Shown here: positions 25,928-33,627 of the stretch, one piece after another
Position numbering within the stretch: the stretch's first letter is position 1
Layout of the letters: each line of letters begins with the position of its first letter
NCBI RefSeq assembly: GCF_003254295.1
Contig: NZ_QKZO01000002.1
Location: 417,731 to 481,730 of the forward strand
Origin: Rhodobacter capsulatus
GTDB taxonomy: Bacteria; Pseudomonadota; Alphaproteobacteria; Rhodobacterales; Rhodobacteraceae
Direction: 5' to 3'
Length of the DNA stretch: 64,000 bases
Notes under the pieces: model-generated
Seen by the model: the letters and a program-made list of their open reading frames with translations, nothing else
The model's database searches: none
What the model was told of the DNA's origin: nothing
Program-made: the position numbers and the translations under genes

Positions 25928-26411
25928 CGCGCCCCTTCCGCGATCCGTCGCCCGCCTGATGGCGCAGGTCATGCCGTTTGAAATTGCGGCGCGCGAACTG
26001 CGCGCGCCCGCCTCGGTGATCCGTCAGGCCTCGGGCGCCAATGGGCGCATTGCCTTCTCTGATGCCGTCGCTGCCGCAGTCACTTTCTACCGCGCCAAGA
26101 TCAGCGACGACGCTTTCGAACGTGCGCTGCGTCCGACCCGGCCCGGCCCCCGCCCTGGACAATACGGCCCGCCGCCTGAGCGCCTGCGCCTGCGTCGTGA
26201 CGCTGCCTGCGCCGCCCAGCACCTCGCCACCGAGATCGAAGCTCAAACCCACCGCCTTTCCGCCGTGGCCCGCGCCCAAGCCCCGGAAGGCCCCGCCGAT
26301 GCCCGCCGTGTCGCCAGGCTGGGCCAAGACCTTGAAGGGCTGGCAGCGGCCCTCGCGAAGCGTAACTCCCGCGCCCTCCGGGGCCTCGGACCCAAGGAGA
26401 TCAAGGGATGA
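25920..26411 (+). CDS. Hypothetical island protein between the two Nu1-like genes
   Basis: 163 residues, ATG at 25920 behind GGGGGTGGCG, overlapping the end of the previous gene by eight bases. N-terminal half contains ARLMAQVMPFEIAARELRAP and a Ser/Ala helix; the C-terminal half is a basic/acidic helical region (RLRLRRDAACAAQHLATEIE). No family recognised. The stop overlaps the next start by four bases. Confidence 0.62.
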   Translation: MTDAPLPRSVARLMAQVMPFEIAARELRAPASVIRQASGANGRIAFSDAVAAAVTFYRAKISDDAFERALRPTRPGPRPGQYGPPPERLRLRRDAACAAQHLATEIEAQTHRLSAVARAQAPEGPADARRVARLGQDLEGLAAALAKRNSRALRGLGPKEIKG

Positions 26412-26854
26412 CCACCCCCAAGCCGACCGCCACCATCACACTTGCCGGACTTCGCAGGCTGACCGGGGCCGAGGCGGGCGAGTTGGAAAGCATGATCGCG
26501 GCGGGCACGCTGCCAGCTCTCGACGGCGACCGGCTGCCAATGGTCGAAGCGGTTCAAGCCTTCTTGCATCATCTCAGGGATACCGCCCGCACCGCCAGCG
26601 CCAGCGCGGCGATGGCCCGCGCCCGTGATGCCAGAGCCGAGGCATCCGAACTCGCCCTGGCGATTTCCCGCCGTGACCTTGTGCCGGATGCAGAGGCCGA
26701 AACCGCCGCCGATTACGTCTGCGGCGTGATCGTGGACCGGGTTGGCGGCATGCCTGCCCGCGTCACCCGCGATCTTCGCGACCGGCGCCGGATCGAGGAA
26801 ACCCTGCGGGCGGCGCAGGAGGGCATCGCGGCTGATCTGGCCTCCGACACCTGA
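26408..26854 (+). CDS. Nu1-like phage terminase small subunit relative (copy 2)
   Basis: 148 residues, ATGA overlap with the preceding gene. It has the same order of elements as copy 1: an HTH-like start (LAGLRRLTGAEAGELESMIA), a long middle helix with MARARDARAEASELALAISR and a C-terminal helical region. Sequence identity to copy 1 looks low, so it is a diverged paralogue or separate acquisition. A strong terminator follows 24 bases downstream and ends the long plus-strand operon. Confidence 0.62.
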   Translation: MTTPKPTATITLAGLRRLTGAEAGELESMIAAGTLPALDGDRLPMVEAVQAFLHHLRDTARTASASAAMARARDARAEASELALAISRRDLVPDAEAETAADYVCGVIVDRVGGMPARVTRDLRDRRRIEETLRAAQEGIAADLASDT

Positions 26855-26878
26855 TCGGTGGGGCGGTGGCTTGGGACA

Positions 26879-26909
26879 GGGGCGGCATCGTGCCGCCCCG
26901 TTTCGTTTC
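26879..26909 (+). terminator. Intrinsic terminator ending the island's main operon
   Basis: GGGGCGGC, loop ATCGT, GCCGCCCC, then GTTTCGTTT. It separates the packaging-like genes from the toxin-antitoxin module. Confidence 0.75.
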
Positions 26910-26992
26910 CGGCGCGGGCACGGGATGGCGTTTGCAATTCGAGAGACTTCTGCCCTCAGCGATACGCCGCGTTATTGAATGATACGCTTTTC

Positions 26993-27010
26993 AGTGCTAT
27001 TTGAAGCACT
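26993..27010. promoter_or_regulatory. Candidate Phd operator
   Basis: AGTGCT, six bases, AGCACT forms an inverted repeat 33 bases before the Phd-type antitoxin. A direct GATACGC repeat (26961 and 26981) lies just upstream. Confidence 0.4.
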
Positions 27011-27042
27011 CTGGAAGGCACCTCTTTTCGGCGGTGGAAAGC

Positions 27043-27291
27043 ATGGCGAACGTAATTCATGCCGGGGTGACGGCGAGTGTCACCGAACTCAAGCGCGACC
27101 CGATGGGCACGATGGCCGCCGGGCAAGGTGCTGCGGTGGCGATCCTGAACCGCAATCAGCCCGCGTTCTACTGCGTGCCTGCGGCGGAATATGAGGCAAT
27201 GGTCGAGCGCCTGGAAGATGCCGAACTGAATGCGCTGGCCGATGCCCGCGCGGGCGGCCCCTTCGTGCGCGTGTCGCTGGATGACCTATAG
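27043..27291 (+). CDS. Phd/YefM-type antitoxin
   Basis: 82 residues starting MANVIHAGVTASVTELKRDP, the classic N-terminal Phd/YefM DNA-binding region, followed by VAILNRNQPAFYCVPAAEYE and a C-terminal toxin-binding tail. The ATG at 27043 has GGTGGAAAG upstream. It overlaps the toxin gene by 11 bases, the normal arrangement. It should repress its own promoter through the inverted repeat upstream. Confidence 0.88.
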   Translation: MANVIHAGVTASVTELKRDPMGTMAAGQGAAVAILNRNQPAFYCVPAAEYEAMVERLEDAELNALADARAGGPFVRVSLDDL

Positions 27292-27565
27292 TCTTGAGTT
27301 TCACGAAAGCGCCCTGAAGGAATGGAAGGCGCTTGGGGCATCGGTGCGCGAGCAATTCAAGAAGAAGCTGGCCGAGCGGCTGGAAAGCCCTCATGTGCCC
27401 GCGTCACGGCTGCATGGCGCGCAGAACCGTTACAAGATCAAGCTGCGGGCCTCCGGGCATCGCCTTGTCTATGAGGTGCGGGATGCGCAGATCGTGGTGG
27501 CGGTGATCGCGGTGGGCAAACGGGAACGCAACGCGGTGTATCGGGCCGCAGCCAAGCGCCAGTAG
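27281..27565 (+). CDS. RelE/ParE-type toxin
   Basis: 94 residues. RelE-superfamily signatures are visible: LEFHESALKEWKALGASVRE at the start, the ESPHVPASRLHGAQNRYKIK loop, and RLVYEVRDAQIVVAVIAVGK with a basic C terminus (KRERNAVYRAAAKR) carrying candidate catalytic Lys/Arg residues. RelE toxins cleave ribosome-bound mRNA. It overlaps its antitoxin and probably stabilises the island. Confidence 0.9.
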   Translation: MTYSLEFHESALKEWKALGASVREQFKKKLAERLESPHVPASRLHGAQNRYKIKLRASGHRLVYEVRDAQIVVAVIAVGKRERNAVYRAAAKRQ

Positions 27566-27577
27566 ACGGGGGCAGGA

Positions 27578-27715
27578 ATGATCCGCGACACGATGACCGG
27601 CCCGGGGGCGGATGACGAGGCGACGGGTTCGCAGATCGCGCAGGCCCGGCCCTTCGCGGAGGCTTTCCCGGCGCTGGCCGAGGCGATGCGCAAGGCTTCC
27701 GGCCTAACCGCCTGA
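27578..27715 (+). CDS. Very short ORF after the RelE toxin
   Basis: 45 codons with a good ribosome site (GGGGGCAGGA) directly before the ATG. The peptide (ending FPALAEAMRKASGLTA) is acidic at first, then helical. It may be a real small protein co-transcribed with the toxin or a remnant of a longer gene. The next ~185 bases hold no gene. Confidence 0.4.
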   Translation: MIRDTMTGPGADDEATGSQIAQARPFAEAFPALAEAMRKASGLTA

Positions 27716-27900
27716 TAGATGGTCGGATCGACGGAGGGGCCCATTTCTGGCCCACTGACGCGCCTCTTGCCCTGATGGCCGAGAGAGGTAGCGGGAACCC
27801 GAAGATGCGCACCACGCGCGAGCCTATGGCCGCTGCGGCCTTTCCCTGCCCTTGAGCGGGTGCCATCTTGTCGCATCCCCATAGCAGGAGGCAGCCGCCC

Positions 27901-28473
27901 ATGAACGCCCGAGCAACCGTGCGCAATCCCGAAATGGCCGCGCTCTTGGAGCAATACAGCGCCCGCTTCAATGCGCGCCGTGCCGAGGCCTATGCAGCCG
28001 CGAACGCCGCCCCCGAGCAATGGACCCCGAAGGCGGTGGGGGAAACCATGATCGAGGCCCTGCGCTGGGCGCAATGGGCGGCTGGCCGGGTCGGGTCGGG
28101 CGGCATCAAGACAGTGGCGCTGCCCTTCGTCGTGACGTTGGACGAACACCTTGCGAATGGCTGGGGCCTGCCAGAAACCGCGGGCGACGACGAACCGGAC
28201 CCCCGGCGGCTGCGGGTGATGCCCTCGCCCGTACAGGTGGCCCGCCATGAAGCCGCCCTCGATTGGCCCCGGCAATACCTGCGCGACCATGAGGGCAGCG
28301 CCCGCATCCTCACCCTGTGGCTGCGCTGCAAGATCACCCGCAAGCCCTTCGATGCTGCCGTGAAGGCCCGGGGCACGATCAGCCGAACAACGGCCTATGC
28401 TCTACGCGACCGGGCGCTGTCCGTCATTTCGCAGGGGCTCGACCGCGACGGGGTGCCGCATCACCGGCCTTGA
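27901..28473 (+). CDS. Hypothetical island protein, possibly DUF6362-like
   Basis: 190 residues from the ATG at 27901 after GGAGG. The centre reads PKAVGETMIEALRWAQWAAG, then VALPFVVTLDEHLANGWGLP, then a C-terminal HTH-like region (KPFDAAVKARGTISRTTAYA). This recalls phage DUF6362 proteins, which have a sigma-factor-like DNA-binding tail, but I am not certain of that match. Probably a DNA-binding protein. Confidence 0.6.
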   Translation: MNARATVRNPEMAALLEQYSARFNARRAEAYAAANAAPEQWTPKAVGETMIEALRWAQWAAGRVGSGGIKTVALPFVVTLDEHLANGWGLPETAGDDEPDPRRLRVMPSPVQVARHEAALDWPRQYLRDHEGSARILTLWLRCKITRKPFDAAVKARGTISRTTAYALRDRALSVISQGLDRDGVPHHRP

Positions 28474-28601
28474 CCTTGCAGAGGCGGGCGAGGGCCGCAA
28501 TGGTTGCCTCAGGTGCCCTTGCTCCCCGAACCACCACCACGGCGACGGCACCGGGGGCGGCTTCATGGCCGCCCCTTCCCGTTCCCGGCATAGGCGCCCC
28601 C

Positions 28602-29240
28602 ATGGCAGAGATCGCCGAGAACCTGCACCGCCGGGAACTGGGGGAGATCGAGCGCGCCGAACTGATGGCCAGGTGGGTCGAGATCACCGCCGCAAAGCAG
28701 GACGCCAAGGAAGCGGCAGCAAAGGCTCAGGCAGATCAATCGCGCCAAGTTGGCGCGATTGAAAGCAAGCGCGCCGATGGCAAGGGGCACCGTAAGCAAG
28801 GCGGCATCAAACAGGCCGCCCGTGAGATCGGCGTCCCTGAACAGACCGTTCGCCGCGCTGTGAAGATCGCTGCCCTCGCCCCCGAGGCGAAGAAGCTGGC
28901 GAAGCGCCTGAAGGCCCCGCAGGCAGTCTTGCTTGAGGCGGCGAAGCACGACGTTGCAGACGATCAAGTGGCGGTGATCCGTGGGCGGATGCAGGAGAGC
29001 GCCGTTAAGATCGCGGCGCTTTCGCCCGTGCTTGAGCATCCGCACTTCGGAAAAAAGGTTCGCTGGTCGCGAGTGGCCAAACTGTCGCAAGAAGTCACGA
29101 TAACGATACCTTTCGTTGAGGAATCTGCGCGAGGATGCAATATTGGTCTTGCGCTTCGGGAACTTGCTTTCCGAGCAAGGGGAACGGAATGGCTTACAAC
29201 GCACGCAAAGCAGCCCAAACAATCGCCTTCTTCGCTATGA
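28602..29240 (+). CDS. ParB-like fragment lacking the N-terminal nuclease/CTPase domain
   Basis: About 212 residues from the ATG at 28602. The region AEIAENLHRRELGEIERAEL, then GGIKQAAREIGVPEQTVRRA, then KIAALAPEAKKLAKRLKAPQ matches the central HTH part of phage-type ParB/KorB proteins. The expected upstream domain, which normally precedes the AENLHR segment, is missing: upstream codons are low-complexity. The C-terminal ~50 codons run into the next gene (52-base overlap) and look unrelated. Probably a truncated gene, or a mini-ParB acting only as a DNA-binding protein. Confidence 0.55.
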   Translation: MAEIAENLHRRELGEIERAELMARWVEITAAKQDAKEAAAKAQADQSRQVGAIESKRADGKGHRKQGGIKQAAREIGVPEQTVRRAVKIAALAPEAKKLAKRLKAPQAVLLEAAKHDVADDQVAVIRGRMQESAVKIAALSPVLEHPHFGKKVRWSRVAKLSQEVTITIPFVEESARGCNIGLALRELAFRARGTEWLTTHAKQPKQSPSSL

Positions 29241-29752
29241 AGAACGGCGAGCGTCCGCTTGAGGTCATCAAGGCTGTAAAGCTGGTCTATCTTGCCGATC
29301 GTGAAAGCATCCGCCGGTTTGGTTTTCCGATCCAAGACGAAAGCCGGGTTTCGATGCCGCATGGCCCCGTGAACTCTGAAACCTATTCGATGATCAACGG
29401 CGAATATGACACCGCAGCCTCCGGCTGGGCGGACTTCGTACGCGACCGCGAAGACAACAACCTTTCGTTGGCGCGCGACAATCTCACCGAAGACGACCTT
29501 GATGAATTGAGCGATGCCGACGTTGAAGTTCTGAATGCCGTCTGGGATCGCTTCGGCCACATGGGCAAATGGCAACTGCGCGACTGGACACATGTTCAGG
29601 CCAATGTGCCGGAATGGGAAAACCCCGGCCGGTCTTCTTGGCTCATTCCTCTCGAACGTATGATGGCTCACCTTGATGTTCAGAACGTCGAAGAGCAGGC
29701 AGCCGCCGTCCGCGACTTTGATCGCATCGACACTCTGTTCCGGGCGCTCTGA
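29189..29752 (+). CDS. Panacea-domain (SocA-like) antitoxin
   Basis: 187 residues. The Panacea/DUF4065 signature is clear: KAAQTIAFFAMKNGERPLEV, KLVYLADRESIRRFGFPI, then VSMPHGPVNSETYSMINGEY. The C-terminal half is acidic. Panacea proteins neutralise many unrelated toxins encoded next to them and include SocA of Caulobacter. The ATG at 29189 follows GGGGAACGG. The partner gene starts six bases after its stop. Confidence 0.85.
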   Translation: MAYNARKAAQTIAFFAMKNGERPLEVIKAVKLVYLADRESIRRFGFPIQDESRVSMPHGPVNSETYSMINGEYDTAASGWADFVRDREDNNLSLARDNLTEDDLDELSDADVEVLNAVWDRFGHMGKWQLRDWTHVQANVPEWENPGRSSWLIPLERMMAHLDVQNVEEQAAAVRDFDRIDTLFRAL

Positions 29753-29758
29753 AACTTG

Positions 29759-30142
29759 ATGGCCTATCGTCGCGCTGGAACCCTGCTTATTCCGTCAGGC
29801 CCCGCCGCCGATCTGGGCCGCCGTCATCTTCATGTTGTCTGCAACGACACCGATGAAGACGGCCTGAACTTGCTGGTTTCCGTGACCACTTGGACAAACA
29901 ATCTGTGCGACCCGACCTGTCGGCTTGAGGCATACGAACACCCTTGGCTGACGCACTCTTCCTACATTCTCTATCGCAAGGCCGCGCTCCGCGAAGCCAC
30001 GCAACTTGATGCAGGTATTGAGCAAGGTCTTTTCACCGTGCAAGAGCCGATGAACGGCCAAACCTTCCTTAGGATCAGGAATGGCGTCTGCGTATCACCG
30101 CAAACACCGCGCAAGATCAAGCGCTACTTCGGCTGCCTCTGA
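29759..30142 (+). CDS. Putative toxin partner of the Panacea antitoxin
   Basis: 127 residues directly after the Panacea gene. Beta-rich sequence: GRRHLHVVCNDTDEDGLNLL, then VSVTTWTNNLCDPTCRLEAY, then HPWLTHSSYILYRKAALREA. A single small barrel-like domain is likely, loosely recalling PemK/MazF-type folds, but no catalytic motif is certain. Toxin status is inferred from gene order alone. No membrane segment is visible. Confidence 0.6.
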   Translation: MAYRRAGTLLIPSGPAADLGRRHLHVVCNDTDEDGLNLLVSVTTWTNNLCDPTCRLEAYEHPWLTHSSYILYRKAALREATQLDAGIEQGLFTVQEPMNGQTFLRIRNGVCVSPQTPRKIKRYFGCL

Positions 30143-30271
30143 GCCGCTATCAGCTGGCCTCGGCATCCACCGCAACGAAGTCTGCAAGCCGCGCGACTAG
30201 ATAGCGCCGATCTGGGAGAGCCCGCATGGTTCTCGCACCGGAGGACGTGCGAGATCTGCACCGCCCGCCCG

Positions 30272-30901
30272 TCATCCTTCCATCGCCTCGATCAACTCCG
30301 GCCCATCATCGCGCAGCCCGAACGGCGCAACCGGGTGATGCGCCAGCATCGCCCCGGCCCCGAGGCCCGCCACATCGTCGGTGCTGGCAAGCCACGCCTC
30401 GCGCTCGTCGGCATTCAGGATCACCGGCATCCGGTCATGCAGCCCGCCCATCGCCGCCGTCGCCGCCCTCGTCATGATCGTGCAGGTCAGGAGATCGCGC
30501 CAGCGGCTCGCCAGACCGGCCAGATACAGGTTCGCCTCGTTGCCCCCGGGCCGGAAGAAATGCGGCTGGCGGGCGCCCTTTGGCCCGCTCCATTCATAGA
30601 ACCAGCCGACCGGGACAAGGCAGCGGCCATGCCGCCAGACCTGACGAAACGTCGGCTTGTCCCGCGCATCTTCAATCCGGGCATTGAAGGTTGCCGCCTT
30701 CCAGTCCCGAGCCTCTGCGCCGTCGAACCATGACGAAATGAGGCCCCAGCGCGCTTCCATAGCGATCAGCGGCGTCTTGGCGAGGATCGCCACCGTCTCG
30801 GTCGGCTTGACGTTAAACCGGCCGCCGAACGGGTCGAGCTTGATCTGCGACATGTCCACTTCGGTGTTGCGCAAATTGGGGTCGATGATCCGCCCGCACA
30901 T
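30272..30901 (-). CDS. SRAP (YedK/HMCES) abasic-site shielding protein
   Basis: 209 residues beginning MCGR; after Met removal Cys2 is the residue that forms a thiazolidine link to abasic sites in single-stranded DNA. Other family features are the FNVKPTETVAILA segment, the WGLISSWF motif, NARIEDARDKPTFR, the CLVPVGWFYEWSGPKG region and the LHDRMPVIL histidine. It is the only clear minus-strand gene of the island. SRAP genes are frequent in phages and mobile elements and may protect the element's replicating DNA. Confidence 0.92.
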   Translation of the reverse strand: MCGRIIDPNLRNTEVDMSQIKLDPFGGRFNVKPTETVAILAKTPLIAMEARWGLISSWFDGAEARDWKAATFNARIEDARDKPTFRQVWRHGRCLVPVGWFYEWSGPKGARQPHFFRPGGNEANLYLAGLASRWRDLLTCTIMTRAATAAMGGLHDRMPVILNADEREAWLASTDDVAGLGAGAMLAHHPVAPFGLRDDGPELIEAMEG

Positions 30902-31160
30902 GCCCGCCGCCTCCCTGCCGTCGCTGCGTCCGGTTCAGAATGCCCGATGGCGCGGCGCTTGTCGCGCCGCGCTGCGGCCCGGGATGCGAAAAGGATCTGG
31001 CCGCCCTGCACCCGTCAAATTCGTCGCGCTGATCGGGAGCCGCCGCAACATTCAGTAACGCGACGTTGCATTTCGTGGCTGCAGGATTGGCTAGAGCGTT
31101 GGCTAGCAAGGAAAACGGCGTTCCGTTTTTTCTTTTAATTTCAAACGCTTATAATGATAA

Positions 31161-31175
31161 TTGGCGCACCCGACA
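31161..31175. repeat. Right attachment repeat (attR) inside tRNA-Arg
   Basis: The 15 bases are identical to 17150-17164 and cover the CCA end, discriminator, acceptor strand and first T-stem bases of the tRNA. The intact tRNA lies on this side, so integration preserved the gene. Confidence 0.8.
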
Positions 31176-31238
31176 GGATTCGAACCTGTGACCCCTGCCT
31201 TCGGAGGGCAGTACTCTATCCAGCTGAGCTACGGGTGC
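31162..31238 (-). tRNA. tRNA-Arg (anticodon CCG)
   Basis: A 77-base cloverleaf on the minus strand: acceptor GCACCCG/CGGGTGC, D-arm TAGCTCAGCTGGATAGAG, anticodon loop CTCCGAA with CCG, T-loop GGTTCGAATCC and encoded CCA. Reads CGG codons. It serves as the integration site of the neighbouring island. Confidence 0.96.
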
Positions 31239-31311
31239 CGCGTGACCGGTTGATACTCGAAAGCTTTTCCGGCTGCAACCGCTTTGACCGGAATTTCTTG
31301 CGTCCCTTTGC

Positions 31312-32532
31312 TCAGGCCAGAAGCTCGTGGCAAAGTTCCAGCGCCGAGACCAGCGCATCGACTTCCTCGGTGGTGTTGTAAAGCCCGAAAGAGGCCCGCG
31401 CCGTGGCACTCAGCCCCAGATGCGCCATCAGCGGCATCGCGCAATGCGTCCCCGCCCGCACCGCCACGCCGCGCTTGTCGAGAATCGTCGAGATGTCATG
31501 CGCATGCGCCGGACCGTCGAGCGTCATCGAAAAGATCGCCCCCTTGTCCTTGGCGTTGCCCTGAATATGCAGCCAGTTCAAGCCCTTGAACTTCGCCTCG
31601 GCATAGGCGCGCAAGGCGGCCTCATGCGCGGCGACATTCTCCATGCCAAGGCGCATCAGGTAGTCGAGCGCGACGCCCAGGCCCACCTGCTGCACGATCC
31701 CGGGCGTGCCCGCCTCGAATTTCATCGGCGCGCTGTTGTAGGTGACGGCATCGCGGCTGACGGTGGCGATCATGTCGCCGCCGCCCAGAAAGGGGCGCAT
31801 CTCCGCCATCCGCTCGCGGGTGATGTAGATCGCCCCCGAGCCGCTTGGCCCGTAAAGCTTGTGCCCGGTGATGGCGTAAAAATCGCAGCCCAGATCGGCG
31901 ACATCGACCGGCGCATGCACCGCGCCCTGCGAGCCGTCGACCAGCACCGGCACGCCCTTTTCGCGCGCCCCCGCGCAGATCGTCTTCACGTCAACCGCGG
32001 TGCCCAGCACGTTCGACATCTGGGTGATCGCCACCAGTTTCGTGCGCGGCCCGATCGCTTCCAGCACCTTTTCCGCGGGCAGGCTGCCGTCGGGCTCGAT
32101 CTCGACCCATTTCAGCACCACGCCCTGCCGTTCGCGCAGGAAATGCCAGGGCACGATATTGGCGTGATGCTCCATGATCGACAGCACGATCTCGTCGCCC
32201 GGCTGCAGCCGCGGCGCGGCCCAGGCGTAGGAAATCAGGTTGATCCCCTCGGTCGAGCCGGTGGTGAAGACGATCTCTTCCTCGGAACGCGCGCCCAGAA
32301 ACCGGGCGATGATGCCGCGCACGGCTTCGTAGCGCTCGGTCGAAATATTCGAAAGGGTGTGCAAGCCCCTGTGAACGTTGGCATAATCCCGCGTGTACAT
32401 CTGCGTCATCGCGTCGATCACGCAGGCGGGCTTTTGCGCCGAGGCGCCATTGTCGAGATAGACAAGCGGCCTGCCGTTCACCTGCCGCGACAGGATCGGG
32501 AAATCGGCGCGGATCCGTGCGACATCGTACAT
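31312..32532 (-). CDS. sufS: SufS-type cysteine desulfurase
   Basis: 406 residues, group II cysteine desulfurase. The PLP lysine is in AITGHKLYGPSG; the active-site Cys is in VRAGTHCAMPLM; the N terminus has the YLDNGASAQKP motif. It releases sulfur from cysteine as persulfide for cluster assembly on SufBCD. It is the last gene of the suf operon, starting 10 bases from the membrane gene before it. No SufE or SufU follows it before the tRNA. Confidence 0.95.
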   Translation of the reverse strand: MYDVARIRADFPILSRQVNGRPLVYLDNGASAQKPACVIDAMTQMYTRDYANVHRGLHTLSNISTERYEAVRGIIARFLGARSEEEIVFTTGSTEGINLISYAWAAPRLQPGDEIVLSIMEHHANIVPWHFLRERQGVVLKWVEIEPDGSLPAEKVLEAIGPRTKLVAITQMSNVLGTAVDVKTICAGAREKGVPVLVDGSQGAVHAPVDVADLGCDFYAITGHKLYGPSGSGAIYITRERMAEMRPFLGGGDMIATVSRDAVTYNSAPMKFEAGTPGIVQQVGLGVALDYLMRLGMENVAAHEAALRAYAEAKFKGLNWLHIQGNAKDKGAIFSMTLDGPAHAHDISTILDKRGVAVRAGTHCAMPLMAHLGLSATARASFGLYNTTEEVDALVSALELCHELLA

Positions 32533-32541
32533 TCTGTCCCC

Positions 32542-33132
32542 TCAGCTTTCCGTCAAAAGCGCGGGGCTGAGCCCCGTCGCCAGAAGGCCCGAGCCGATCA
32601 GCATCGCCGAGCCGAAGAACACCACAAGCACCCCCGCCCCGGTCAGCAGCAGGTTTTCAAACCCGTGCAGCGCCGCGGTGAACAGCGTGATCAGCCACAA
32701 AAGCACCCCGAAAAGCGCCAGCGTCATCAGCACGCCGATGATCGGGAAAAGCAGCATCACCGCCGCCTGCACCAGCTGCGCGCCCAGCATGATCGCCTGA
32801 ATCCAGACCATCAGCGCGAAAGCATCGCCAAACCGGCCCTGTCCGCCGAACTGACGCCCGAAGAAGGCCATCGCGAAGGCGGAATAAAGCAGCAAGGCGC
32901 CCTGAATCGCCGCCATCAGAAAGGGCGACACCGCCGGTCCCAGATCGATTCCGGTGATCAGGGAAAACAGGATCTCGCTGAGCAGCCCAAGCGCGGCGCC
33001 AACTGCGATCACCGCGCCAAAGGCCAGCCAGCGCGCCGCCGGACGGTCCAGAAGACGCGTCACCCGGACCGAAGCCGCGATCGGATCGGTGAAGCTCAGA
33101 CGCACCAGCTGCAGATAAAGCGCAAGGGTCAT
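32542..33132 (-). CDS. YIP1-like membrane protein
   Basis: 196 residues from the ATG at 33132, overlapping the upstream gene by four bases. About five hydrophobic segments between residues 40 and 190. The family (YIP1/Yip1-like) has no settled bacterial function. It lies between sufD and sufS and is paired with a second, shorter multi-span gene, so a role in iron-sulfur biogenesis is inferred from position only. Confidence 0.8.
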   Translation of the reverse strand: MTLALYLQLVRLSFTDPIAASVRVTRLLDRPAARWLAFGAVIAVGAALGLLSEILFSLITGIDLGPAVSPFLMAAIQGALLLYSAFAMAFFGRQFGGQGRFGDAFALMVWIQAIMLGAQLVQAAVMLLFPIIGVLMTLALFGVLLWLITLFTAALHGFENLLLTGAGVLVVFFGSAMLIGSGLLATGLSPALLTES

Positions 33133-33617
33133 GTCCGGCCCTCGAATTGTGTCACCCGCAGACCGGCGGCCCAGATCACCGCGAAAACCGCGAAGACAAC
33201 GGCCGCGACCGCATTCGCCTGCGGCCCCGGCCCGATCATGCCCTGGGTCAGGCCTTGCAGCAGCATCAGCGGCGAGACCGCGAAGAGCGCCCAAAAAAGC
33301 GCCAGCCGGCCGCCGTAGCCATCGCCGCGACCGCGAAACAGCCGGGTGGCCTGGGTGACCAGAAAGGCCAGCGCGTAAAAGAACGGCGTCGTCGCCGCCA
33401 GCGCCAGCGCCGTGCCCAGAAACAGGCCCGGCATCGGCACATCCGGGGTCTGGAAATGCTGCCGCGCCAAAGCGGGCCACTGCGCCACGAACATCAGCAA
33501 CAGCGCCGAGAACAGAAAGCTGAACAGCCGCGGCTCCGAGCGCATCCGCGCCAGATGCTCCCGGATCACGACGCGCGGGCGCCGGTAGCTGCGCAGGATG
33601 TCTTCGACCGCGGCCAT
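33129..33617 (-). CDS. Second YIP1-like membrane protein
   Basis: 162 residues with about four membrane segments (for example FSFLFSALLLMFVAQ and AAVVFAVFAVIWAAG). N-terminal basic cytoplasmic part MAAVEDILRSYRRPRVVIRE. Its stop overlaps the next YIP1-like start. It follows sufD after 10 bases. The two may form a heteromeric membrane complex. Confidence 0.78.
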   Translation of the reverse strand: MAAVEDILRSYRRPRVVIREHLARMRSEPRLFSFLFSALLLMFVAQWPALARQHFQTPDVPMPGLFLGTALALAATTPFFYALAFLVTQATRLFRGRGDGYGGRLALFWALFAVSPLMLLQGLTQGMIGPGPQANAVAAVVFAVFAVIWAAGLRVTQFEGRT

Positions 33618-33627
33618 GTCTCTCTCC

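Larger units (their letters stand above)
17150..31175. mobile_element. 14-kb integrated phage-satellite-like island at tRNA-Arg
   Basis: The island is bounded by a 15-bp direct repeat of the 3' end of tRNA-Arg(CCG): 17150-17164 and 31161-31175, the latter inside the intact tRNA. The integrase sits just inside the far (left) boundary. Cargo runs mostly on the plus strand with overlapping starts and stops: integrase, AlpA-like regulator, initiator with iterons, Nu1-like and scaffold-like genes, ParB fragment, Phd/RelE, Panacea pair. An SRAP gene on the minus strand closes it. Portal, capsid, tail, large terminase and lysis genes are absent. I infer a phage satellite or reduced prophage; an integrative plasmid is the alternative. 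Confidence 0.82.

Noticed and set aside
31077..31140. Hairpin ACGG/CCGT followed by TTTTTT as a terminator
   Set aside because: The stem is only four pairs and no gene on the plus strand ends just before it.
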